Below the pieces are notes generated by a model. It saw nothing but the letters and a program-made list of their open reading frames with translations. It searched no databases and was not told the origin of the DNA. 64,000 nucleotides of DNA from Flavobacterium marginilacus (GTDB lineage: Bacteria; Bacteroidota; Bacteroidia; Flavobacteriales; Flavobacteriaceae), in NCBI RefSeq assembly GCF_026870155.1, contig NZ_CP113975.1:2790001-2854000 (forward strand), given 5' to 3'. Below, in pieces: positions 6,130 through 13,990 of this stretch; position 1 is the first letter of the stretch; each line of letters starts with the position of its first letter. The translations under genes and the position numbers were made by a program.

Positions 6130-7749
6130 TTAAATATTATACATTTTCTTTCTTTGTTCCTGAATTTTATCATCATCAAGGTATTCATCAAAAGTCATAT
6201 AACGGTCGATAACACCGTTTGGAGTCAATTCAACCACACGGTTACCAACAGTTTGAGCAAATTCGTGATCATGTGTTGTAAAAATAACCGAACCTTTATA
6301 GTTTTTCAATGAGTTGTTGAACGCCGTAATTGATTCCAGATCCAAGTGGTTTGTTGGTTCGTCCAGCATCAGGATGTTAGCTCTTTCCATCATCATTCGT
6401 GAAAGCATACAGCGTACTTTTTCCCCTCCAGATAATACACGGCTCGTTTTTAAAGCTTCTTCACCAGAGAAAATCATTTTACCAAGGAAACCTCTAATGT
6501 AAACTTCATCACGCTCTTCCTCTGTTTTTGCCCATTGGCGCAACCAGTCTACCAATGTATAGTCATTTTCAAAAAAAGAATGGTTTTCTGCCGGCAGATA
6601 CGCTTGATTTGTAGTAACTCCCCAGTCAAATTCTCCAGAATCCGGCTGCTGGTTACCATTTAATATTTCATAAAATGCTGTTGTAGCACGTGAATCTTTT
6701 GAAAAAAGCACAATTTTATCGCCTTTGGCCATATTTAAATCCACGCCTTTAAACAAAGTCTCTCCATCAATAGAAGCACTTAAGTTTTGTACATTCAAAA
6801 TTTGATCTCCAGCTTCACGATCCTGATCAAAAATGATTGCAGGATAACGGCGGCTTGACGGTCTGATCTCTGATATATTCAGTTTCGAAATCATTTTTTT
6901 ACGAGAAGTAGCTTGTTTTGATTTTGCCACATTCGCAGAAAAACGACGAATAAATTCTTCCAGTTCCGCTTTCTTTTCTTCTGCTTTCTTGTTTTGCTGC
7001 GCACGCTGTTTTGCCGCTAATTGACTGGATTCATACCAAAAAGTATAGTTTCCTGAATAGTGGTTTATTTTCCCAAAATCAATATCTGAAATATGAGTAC
7101 AGACTGAGTCCAGGAAGTGTCTGTCGTGAGAAACGACAATTACCGTATTCTCATAGTTTGCCAGGAAATTTTCTAACCAGGCAATGGTTTCAAAATCCAG
7201 GTCGTTGGTTGGCTCATCCATAATCAATAAATCAGGATTTCCGAAAAGCGCCTGTGCCAAAAGCACTCTCACTTTCATTTTTCCTTCCATATCGCTCATT
7301 AATGTATAATGATTTTCCTCAGTAATTCCTAAGTTTGACAGCATTGCTGCTGCATCAGAATCGGCATTCCAGCCATTCATTTCTTCAAACTGTACCTGAA
7401 GCTCCCCTATTCTATCCGCATTTGCATCATTATAATCAAGATAAAGGGCATCCATTTCTGTCTTAACAGCATACAAAACTTTATTACCCATCATTACGGT
7501 TTCCAGCACTGTATGTTCATCAAACATATTATGGTTCTGGTTCAAAACCGACATACGTTTTCCTGGTTCCAGATGAATATGTCCCGAAGTTGGATCAATA
7601 TCACCTGATATTATTTTAAGAAAAGTTGATTTTCCAGCACCATTGGCTCCAATAACTCCATAAATATTTCCGTGTGTGAAGGTTGTATTTACTTCGTCAA
7701 ACAAAATTCTTTTACCAAACTGAACTGATAAATTATTGACTGTTAACAT
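6130..7749 (-). CDS. ABC-F family ATPase with one degenerate ATP site
   Basis: This 539-residue soluble protein has two ABC domains and no membrane segments, the ABC-F layout of ribosome-associated translation factors. Domain 1 has an intact Walker A, GANGAGKST (residues 34-42), and Walker B LLIMDEPTNDLD, but its signature reads MSDMEGKMKVR instead of LSGGE. Domain 2 has the standard signature LSGGEKVR and MLDEPTNHLDL, but its Walker A position reads LFSKDSRATTAF with no P-loop lysine. One composite site (Walker A1 with signature 2) is intact and the other is degenerate on both sides. A charged linker (KKAEEKKAELEEF, then KSKQATSRKK) joins the domains. Probably acts on the ribosome; the exact role is unknown. 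It is a single gene with its own terminator. Confidence 0.9.
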   Translation of the reverse strand: MLTVNNLSVQFGKRILFDEVNTTFTHGNIYGVIGANGAGKSTFLKIISGDIDPTSGHIHLEPGKRMSVLNQNHNMFDEHTVLETVMMGNKVLYAVKTEMDALYLDYNDANADRIGELQVQFEEMNGWNADSDAAAMLSNLGITEENHYTLMSDMEGKMKVRVLLAQALFGNPDLLIMDEPTNDLDFETIAWLENFLANYENTVIVVSHDRHFLDSVCTHISDIDFGKINHYSGNYTFWYESSQLAAKQRAQQNKKAEEKKAELEEFIRRFSANVAKSKQATSRKKMISKLNISEIRPSSRRYPAIIFDQDREAGDQILNVQNLSASIDGETLFKGVDLNMAKGDKIVLFSKDSRATTAFYEILNGNQQPDSGEFDWGVTTNQAYLPAENHSFFENDYTLVDWLRQWAKTEEERDEVYIRGFLGKMIFSGEEALKTSRVLSGGEKVRCMLSRMMMERANILMLDEPTNHLDLESITAFNNSLKNYKGSVIFTTHDHEFAQTVGNRVVELTPNGVIDRYMTFDEYLDDDKIQEQRKKMYNI

Positions 7750-7775
7750 GAATGTCTCTTTATTAAAATTTTGCG

Positions 7776-7783
7776 CAAAAGTA
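7776..7783 (-). promoter_or_regulatory. Possible -7 box for the ABC-F gene
   Basis: Read on the minus strand this is TACTTTTG, matching TAnnTTTG, 27 nt before the ABC-F ATG. A TTG at the right distance upstream is not seen, so support is partial. Confidence 0.4.
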
Positions 7784-7791
7784 TGAAAAAA

Positions 7792-8020
7792 TTACGAATT
7801 ACGATATGAGATATACGAATTACCACGGCATTCGCTTTTAAAAGTTTCTGACACTAATTTGCACGAATTAAGATTGCTGTCTAATTACACAAAATATTCG
7901 AAACTGTAAAAGTTGTAAAATTTGATTTCATTTTTGATAAGAATTAGTGTTAATTGGTGAAATTCGTGTTTATCTTTTTTAAATGTGAATGCCGTGACGA
8001 ATTACAAATCCTAAATCGCA
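7792..8020. repeat. Nested inverted-repeat region
   Basis: The 287-bp gap between the ABC-F gene and the chitinase contains no gene. A perfect 10-bp inverted pair, CACGGCATTC (7824-7833) and GAATGCCGTG (7987-7996), is flanked outside by ACGAATTAC words on both sides. Inside it lie imperfectly complementary CACGAATT / AATTCGTG words (7853-7885 against 7940-7970). The whole can fold into a long hairpin. Similar CACGAATTTCAC words occur at 25806. Confidence 0.6.
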
Positions 8021-8036
8021 AATTTTGTCTTTACTT

Positions 8037-9125
8037 TTATCTGGATTTTTTCAAGTTATCAATAGCATCAACCATTCCATTTTGTTTTTTATCCAACGTA
8101 AGTTCCCAAAACATTATCCCGCCCAATTTCTTTTCTATGACGTAGTTTGTTTTTTCTTTTACAGAAGCAATATCATCTCCAGTTGCAAATAATTTTTCTT
8201 TTTCATTATACCAATAGGGAGCTTTAGCTTTTTCATCCCAAAAATAATTCCATCCTTTTTCTTTTGTAAAAGTTGTTTCATAATCTTTAAAATTAATTCC
8301 GTTTGAAGCAATGCCCGATTGATACAATCCATTATTTACATTAGAAACCTCTTTCCAAACTCGGGTATAAAAGGCTGCTCCAATTACTAATTTATTGGCT
8401 GGAATTCCCAACTTTAATAAATAGTCTACTGCTCGATCTGTTGATTCCTCAGTAGTATTAGTACTGAATAAAGGAGTATGATGACCTGTAACTTTAGAAT
8501 ATCCATTAACCAAATCGTAGCTCATTATATTGACACGATTTACCAATGGCATTACTTTTTCCCATTCTACAGACTCATCCAAATATTTTTGAAAACCTCC
8601 TGCTGCAAAACTTAGTTCAATTTTTGTTCCTAATTCCTTACGAAGCAATACAACTAGAGCAGTAAAATTTTCTTTATCGCCTTTTTGATATAAATGCTGA
8701 GGATAACCTTCGATTGCAGGATATTCCCAGTCTAAATCTAAGCCGTCAGTCTTAAAATAATTATTAACTTCTTTTACCGATTTAGCAAAAGCTGCTCTTT
8801 TTTCAGCAATTGAAAAAACTTCCGAACAAGGTTCACAACCGCCCCAGCCTCCTAGAGACAGCATAATTTTAAGATCAGGATTTTTATGTTTTAAAGAAAC
8901 TAATCTTTTAATTGCTAAAGAATCCTTTGGAGTATCTACACTTAATTTCCCTTCTTTCAGATGACAAAAACTAAAAATAATATGCGTCAATTTGAAAGGA
9001 TCGAATTCATCAATCTGTTTGTCATCACCCATATAATAAGCAATAACAGATAGATTCTGCTTTTTTTGTCCTAAAGCAAACAAAGGTATCATTGACAATA
9101 AAAAAAATATTTTTAAACTTTTCAT
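8037..9125 (-). CDS. GH18 chitinase
   Basis: A 362-residue secreted glycoside hydrolase family 18 enzyme. An N-terminal signal peptide (MKSLKIFFLLSMIPLFALGQ) is followed directly by the TIM barrel. SLGGWGG and the catalytic motif DGLDLDWEYP (D-x-x-D-x-D-x-E, with Glu134 as acid/base) are present, and MSYDLVNG supplies the Tyr that helps hold the substrate acetamide. There is no carbohydrate-binding module and no type IX secretion C-terminal domain, so it most likely acts in the periplasm or on the cell surface on chitin oligomers. It sits at the downstream end of the GlcNAc locus, separated from the hexosaminidase by a terminator, so it probably has its own promoter. Confidence 0.92.
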   Translation of the reverse strand: MKSLKIFFLLSMIPLFALGQKKQNLSVIAYYMGDDKQIDEFDPFKLTHIIFSFCHLKEGKLSVDTPKDSLAIKRLVSLKHKNPDLKIMLSLGGWGGCEPCSEVFSIAEKRAAFAKSVKEVNNYFKTDGLDLDWEYPAIEGYPQHLYQKGDKENFTALVVLLRKELGTKIELSFAAGGFQKYLDESVEWEKVMPLVNRVNIMSYDLVNGYSKVTGHHTPLFSTNTTEESTDRAVDYLLKLGIPANKLVIGAAFYTRVWKEVSNVNNGLYQSGIASNGINFKDYETTFTKEKGWNYFWDEKAKAPYWYNEKEKLFATGDDIASVKEKTNYVIEKKLGGIMFWELTLDKKQNGMVDAIDNLKKSR

Positions 9126-9188
9126 TCCATTATATTTAAAAGATTAATGCTCTGCACAAATAACATAAATTTAAACCATTTATAAAAA

Positions 9189-9212
9189 AACCTGGCAACG
9201 AATTACCAGGTT
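9189..9212 (-). terminator. Intrinsic terminator after the hexosaminidase gene
   Basis: The stem AACCTGG / CCAGGTT with a ten-base loop is followed on the minus strand by a run of seven T. It lies about 117 bp after the GH20 stop and ends the nagB-GH20 transcript before the chitinase gene. Confidence 0.8.
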
Positions 9213-9328
9213 GAGTATATTGTTTTCATAAAAAAAAACAATAATAATTCAAAACAAAAGTGATCATAGTAAAATACAAATAACCAAACTCAATCTTAAC
9301 AATTCCAACTTTAATTTTTGAATTTAAA

Positions 9329-11401
9329 TTAAGCCTGAACTAATTTTTTCAGACTTTTATATACTGCCAATTCGACATCGGCATGCTCTTTCGAATTACA
9401 TTTTTCAAGCAGACTATTTAATACTGCTGCATCAATATTTTCTTTTTTATCAATTTTGAGTAAAAGCTGTTCTGCAATATCATTTAAACTCTTTGACAAT
9501 GGCAGCAACGATTTTACAAGCGGTGCATTATTACTCAATGCATTAAGATCCAAATCCATTTTAATCCATTTATTTAAATAGCTTATTACTAAATTTTGAT
9601 TTTCAGATGATTTGTTATTCAAAAAATTAGTAACAGCCTGGTCAAAATCTACCGCATCTGATGCATCCGGCGTGCAAACGTCTGCAAATAAAGTCAACGG
9701 AGAATACATTTTATATTCAGTCCCTTCGCTGTTTCTTGTATAACCTTTTAGCGGTTCGCAGACATTAGACAAATCAAATAGAGCATCACTTTTTTGATTA
9801 TTGCTGATATTTCTTAACAGACCTTCTTTACTTTTTAGATGTGTCAGTCCCAATTCTTCTAATCTAAAAGAAACAGTCTTCAGTCTTTTGCGTAAACTGT
9901 TAATATCTGTAACACTTTCATTAGACCAAAAACGTTCTGCAATAGCCGCTGTCCTAGGCCAAATTCTGCTGTCAATTGTTGCTGATGTTACTAATTCGGT
10001 CCACATAGTTGCTTCTCCACCCAAAATTCTTGCTTTTTCTTCATTAGTTAGAGTGACATTTTTAGGCATTGGATCTACCGTATAATGATCTGCAGCTTCG
10101 TACATCAAGTCGATATAGTATCCATTGGACAAAACAGTTTTGTAACCTCCTTTTACAGCATCCACTAATGATTGTCCTGCCGTCTGACCTTCATTAACCC
10201 CTTTCCAAGAATGGATTATAGCCTCTTTGGACATATTTTTGGTCATAATTTCTTCCCAGCCCATTAATTCTTTATTATGTTTTTTAAGCATTGGGATTAA
10301 CTGCATCGTAAAATAAGTCTGCAGTTCATGGTTGTTTGCTAAATTATGCTTCTTTTTGAATTCCTGAATTTTAGGATTCGCATCCCAGTCTTTGCCTTCG
10401 TTTTCATCCCCTCCAATGTGAAAGAACTTACCCGGAAAAAGCGGACAGACTTCATCAAAAATTGAACTTATAAGTTCATAAGTTTTTGGACTTGAAGGAT
10501 CAAGAGTAGGTGTAAAAATCCCTGCATTCCTTTCTAAATCATACTTTTGAATTTGTTTTAACTGCTGTCCTTTTTCACCATTGCCAACATTCAAAACTTC
10601 AACTTTACTTCCTATTTCCGGATAAGCGGTCAAAATAGCAGTTCCGTGACCTGGCATGTCAATTTCCGGAACTACTAGAATTCCTCTATCACTGGCGTAT
10701 TTTATAACATTTTTGATTTCTTCCTGAGTATAAAAATTCCCATCCGATGCCATCTGTATTAACTTCGGGTGTTTTTTCATTTCGATTCTCCAGCCTTGAT
10801 CATCTACCAAATGCCAATGAAAAACATTCATTTTTACAGCAGCCATTCCGTCCAGATTTCTTTTAATAACATCAACCGGCATAAAATGTCTTGCTCCGTC
10901 AATCATCAGCCCTCTCCAGGTAAATCTTGGAAAATCGGAAATTTTTGAAACAGGAAAATAAAATGAATTACTATTATTCTGTAAAAGCTGTAATAAGGTT
11001 TCCAAACCGTGCAGTGCACCAACATCCGTAGCCGCATTTATTGTAATTTTATTTGGAGTTATATCCAATAAATAACTTTCATCCTCATAAAGGTCAATTT
11101 TTCCGTTTCTCACACAATTAATCTGCAATTGAGCTTCTGGAACTTCATTTAAACCAGTTATGAATCCTTGGTTAAAAAACAGCCCTGTCCTTCCGTCCAA
11201 TCGTCTCAAAAAATTAGCTGCACCGACAAATATTCTTGCATTTGGAACACCGGTAATATTTACTTTAAAATTCTTTGTTAATGCAAAAGAACCTTCGCTA
11301 AGACTAATATTTTGAGGCCAAGGCATTACATTTAACTGCTCTTTAGTGACTTGAGCTGTAGAAACAAAAGAGGCTAATAAAAAAAACAGTATATATTTCA
11401 T
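9329..11401 (-). CDS. GH20 beta-N-acetylhexosaminidase
   Basis: A 690-residue secreted enzyme that removes terminal GlcNAc from chitin oligosaccharides. Signal peptide MKYILFFLLASFVSTAQ; then the GH20b alpha/beta domain (about residues 25-155), then the catalytic barrel starting at FTWRGLMIDGARHFMP. The catalytic pair is in HIGGDENEGKDW (Asp332, Glu333), with FHWHLVDDQGWRIE and EIDMPGHG also typical. The last 150 residues are helical and close to those of other Bacteroidota GH20 enzymes. It is 119 bp downstream of nagB on the same strand and is probably in the same transcript. Confidence 0.94.
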   Translation of the reverse strand: MKYILFFLLASFVSTAQVTKEQLNVMPWPQNISLSEGSFALTKNFKVNITGVPNARIFVGAANFLRRLDGRTGLFFNQGFITGLNEVPEAQLQINCVRNGKIDLYEDESYLLDITPNKITINAATDVGALHGLETLLQLLQNNSNSFYFPVSKISDFPRFTWRGLMIDGARHFMPVDVIKRNLDGMAAVKMNVFHWHLVDDQGWRIEMKKHPKLIQMASDGNFYTQEEIKNVIKYASDRGILVVPEIDMPGHGTAILTAYPEIGSKVEVLNVGNGEKGQQLKQIQKYDLERNAGIFTPTLDPSSPKTYELISSIFDEVCPLFPGKFFHIGGDENEGKDWDANPKIQEFKKKHNLANNHELQTYFTMQLIPMLKKHNKELMGWEEIMTKNMSKEAIIHSWKGVNEGQTAGQSLVDAVKGGYKTVLSNGYYIDLMYEAADHYTVDPMPKNVTLTNEEKARILGGEATMWTELVTSATIDSRIWPRTAAIAERFWSNESVTDINSLRKRLKTVSFRLEELGLTHLKSKEGLLRNISNNQKSDALFDLSNVCEPLKGYTRNSEGTEYKMYSPLTLFADVCTPDASDAVDFDQAVTNFLNNKSSENQNLVISYLNKWIKMDLDLNALSNNAPLVKSLLPLSKSLNDIAEQLLLKIDKKENIDAAVLNSLLEKCNSKEHADVELAVYKSLKKLVQA

Positions 11402-11520
11402 TTGATAGAAAAAAGTGTGTGAATAAAAATGTGAAATAGTGCTAAACTCAAGTCTATAGATTTATCAAAAAAAACTTAAAGTTCAGCACTGAACCTAACA
11501 CTAAACAAAAACGATGATAT

Positions 11521-13458
11521 TTAGTACTCAAAACGTTTAAAAGCTTCAATCGCTTCATATTCTGCCAGACCTAGATCATCATATAATCGGGCAGTATTTT
11601 TATTTCGGTCCTCGGCTCTAACCCAGAATTCTCTTGAATCATTTCCTTGAAACATTACTCTGTCCTTTTGGGACTGATGGTATAAAATAGCCTGTCTTTT
11701 CAGTAACACTTCATCTGGACTCAACGGAACTGCCATGTCAATTTCATGTATGTCCCATTCATGCCAGGCACCTCTGTACAGCCACAGCCAGCAATCGTTC
11801 ATAAAAGTTTTTGATTTCAATTCTTTCATCGCTGCAAAAATAGCATTCAGGCACACTTCATGCGTACCGTGCGGATCTGCAAGATCACCTGCAGCAAAGA
11901 CCTGATGCGGTTTTATTTTTTCAATAATATCTTTTACAACAGCAATATCATCTGGTCCTAAAGGCTTTTTCTGAACCATTCCTGTTTCATAAAACGGCAT
12001 GTCCAAAAAGTGTGTATTTTCATCTTTCAGACCAATATATCTTGTTGCAGCATAGGACTCGCGTCTTCGTATCAGTCCTTTTAATTTTCTAACTTCTAAT
12101 GTGTCGCTTTGGCCAATTGGTTTTGAATTAATCGAATCAATTACGGATTGAAAATTAATTCCAGATTTATCCCCTTCAACAAAATCATTACATACTTCAG
12201 CAAACTTTAATGCTTCGTCATCTGTAACTGCAATGTTGCCAGAAGTCTGATAGACTACATGAACATCGTGTCCCTGCTTGATTAATTTTGCAAAAGTTCC
12301 TCCCATAGAAATCACATCATCATCTGGATGCGGACTAAAAAGAATTACTCTTTTTTTAGCAGGATTAGCTCTCTCTGGACGGAAAGAATCATCCGTATTT
12401 GGTTTTCCGCCGGGCCATCCCGTAATAGTATGCTGCAGTACATTGAACATATTAATATTCAAATCATAAGACGAGCTTCCCGAAGCTAATAAATCAGACA
12501 TTCCGTTATTATTGTAATCCCTGTCAGTCAGTTTTAAAATCGATTGATTGGTATGCTGGCAAAGCCAGACAATTGCTTTATTCTTTAATTGTTCAGTCCA
12601 GATACACTCCCCTACCAGCCAAGGTGTTTCCAAACGGGTTAGTTCAGAAGCGGCGCTTTTGTCTAAAACAAAAGTAGTATTATTGTGATTTTGTAAAAAA
12701 GTAGCCGGAACCTCTGAGCTGATATCTCCCTGAATCGTTCTTTTGATAATAGAAGCTTTGTTCTGTCCCCAAGCCATTAGTACAATTCTTTTGGATCTAA
12801 GAATTGTTGAAACACCCATCGTGATTGCTTTTTTAGGAACATTACTAATTCCGTTAAAATCACCTGAGGCATCAACTTTGGTAATATGGTCCAAAGTAAT
12901 AATACGAGTACCTGAGTTTATATGTGATCCAGGCTCGTTGAAGCCTACATGTCCCGTACGCCCGATTCCTAATAACTGAAAATCAAGTCCTCCTGCATTT
13001 TTAATATTCATTTCATAATCAACACAAAACTGATTCAAGTCTTCTAATGCGACAGTTCCATCAGGAATATTCACATTTTCAGGTCTGATATCTACATGAT
13101 TAAAAAGATGCTGGTGCATGAAATAATGATAACTCTGATTACTTTCCTTTGGCATTGGATAATATTCATCTAAATTGAAAGTAATAACGTTATCAAAACT
13201 CAAACCTTCCTCTTTGTGCATGCGAACCAATTCCTGATATACTTTTATAGGTGAAGATCCTGTTGCCAAACCCAATACACATTTTTTATTCTTTTCTTGT
13301 TTGGAACGAATTAAATCCGCAATCTCGTTTGCAACGATTATTGAAGCATCTGCAGCATTTTTAAAAATTACGTTATGGATTTTTTCAAAACGGGTATCTT
13401 CAAACTGACCTGCCTTTTTAAAGCTTATGTCATTACCTAAGTTTGATGTAGTTCTCAT
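11521..13458 (-). CDS. nagB: Glucosamine-6-phosphate deaminase fused to a LmbE/PIG-L deacetylase domain
   Basis: A 645-residue fusion. Residues about 25-290 are NagB: LGLATGSSPIKVYQEL, the NLDEYYP loop and GIGRTGHVGFNEPGS carry the active site that converts glucosamine 6-phosphate to fructose 6-phosphate and ammonia. Residues about 370-530 are a LmbE/PIG-L-like domain with the metal motif SPHPDDDVISMGG (His377, Asp379, Asp380) and GDLADPHGTHEVC. The second domain would fit deacetylation of GlcNAc-6-phosphate, which would join two catabolic steps in one chain; that role is inference. This fusion is known in Bacteroidota. A conserved promoter module lies 314-380 bp upstream, leaving a leader of roughly 300 nt. 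Confidence 0.93.
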   Translation of the reverse strand: MRTTSNLGNDISFKKAGQFEDTRFEKIHNVIFKNAADASIIVANEIADLIRSKQEKNKKCVLGLATGSSPIKVYQELVRMHKEEGLSFDNVITFNLDEYYPMPKESNQSYHYFMHQHLFNHVDIRPENVNIPDGTVALEDLNQFCVDYEMNIKNAGGLDFQLLGIGRTGHVGFNEPGSHINSGTRIITLDHITKVDASGDFNGISNVPKKAITMGVSTILRSKRIVLMAWGQNKASIIKRTIQGDISSEVPATFLQNHNNTTFVLDKSAASELTRLETPWLVGECIWTEQLKNKAIVWLCQHTNQSILKLTDRDYNNNGMSDLLASGSSSYDLNINMFNVLQHTITGWPGGKPNTDDSFRPERANPAKKRVILFSPHPDDDVISMGGTFAKLIKQGHDVHVVYQTSGNIAVTDDEALKFAEVCNDFVEGDKSGINFQSVIDSINSKPIGQSDTLEVRKLKGLIRRRESYAATRYIGLKDENTHFLDMPFYETGMVQKKPLGPDDIAVVKDIIEKIKPHQVFAAGDLADPHGTHEVCLNAIFAAMKELKSKTFMNDCWLWLYRGAWHEWDIHEIDMAVPLSPDEVLLKRQAILYHQSQKDRVMFQGNDSREFWVRAEDRNKNTARLYDDLGLAEYEAIEAFKRFEY

Positions 13459-13765
13459 GATTTTTTGTAATTATATATTTTAAATTGTATAAAAAATTAT
13501 AGTATCTCTATTATTAAATGTTAATTTTCATAAAGATACATATATCTTTTTCAGTTTTTATTAATTCTTTAATCCGTTTTTTGATGTAAAACCACTAGGT
13601 TTCACTTGTATATAAATTTTATTTTGAAAAAAATAAAAAGAAATTTCGATAGTAATAAACTCATGAATAAAGTAAAACTCCTTTAAAAATTTGAGCGGAA
13701 CTGGCTTTAATACCTTTATTCAATAAAAAAATCTTACAGCATTATTTTAATATTTTTTGTTGGTT
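13459..13765 (-). other. Long untranslated leader of nagB with a small upstream ORF
   Basis: If transcription starts about 6 nt after the -7 box at 13772-13779, nagB has a leader of roughly 300 nt. It holds a possible 20-codon ORF (13664 down to 13602, starting MSLLLSKFLFIFFKIK) preceded by AAAGGAG 14 nt upstream, and a small AAACC-TAGT-GGTTT hairpin. No known riboswitch was recognised. The rest is AT-rich with no other gene. Confidence 0.35.
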
Positions 13766-13771
13766 TTAATA

Positions 13772-13838
13772 CAAATTTATATTGACTTTATTCTTAGAAA
13801 AAATAAATTAAACCAACACATCTTTTTTTTAAACGAAC
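13772..13838 (-). promoter_or_regulatory. Promoter module of nagB: paired boxes plus -7
   Basis: On the minus strand the order is GTTCGTTT (13838-13831), then GTTGGTTT (13817-13810) 21 bp later, then exactly 30 nt, then TAAATTTG (13779-13772), a perfect TAnnTTTG box. No -33 TTG is present at the usual 17-23 bp, so an activator bound at the two boxes is expected. The same layout precedes susC and, more loosely, the MFS gene. The spacing of two helical turns between direct repeats is what LytTR-type regulators usually bind. Confidence 0.7.
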
Positions 13839-13923
13839 GGCATTATTCAATCAACAATGCGTTTTTTTGGTGACAATATGTTTTTAAAATTTTATCAAAA
13901 AATCGTGCAGCTTCATTTTTATA

Positions 13924-13952
13924 TCCAGACAGCCAATAAACAGCTGCCTGGA
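13924..13952 (-). terminator. Hairpin after susD
   Basis: TCCAGACAGC pairs with GCTGCCTGGA. The one mismatch becomes a G-U pair in the minus-strand RNA, which supports that direction. It lies about 40 bp after the susD stop. No clear U run follows, so it may be a terminator or an RNA-stabilising 3' hairpin. Confidence 0.5.
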
Positions 13953-13990
13953 ATAAAAATAACTGAATATATTAATTTATAAGGTCATTA

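Noticed and set aside
8037..9125. Type IX secretion signal on the chitinase
   Set aside because: The protein ends directly after the barrel; no C-terminal secretion domain is present.
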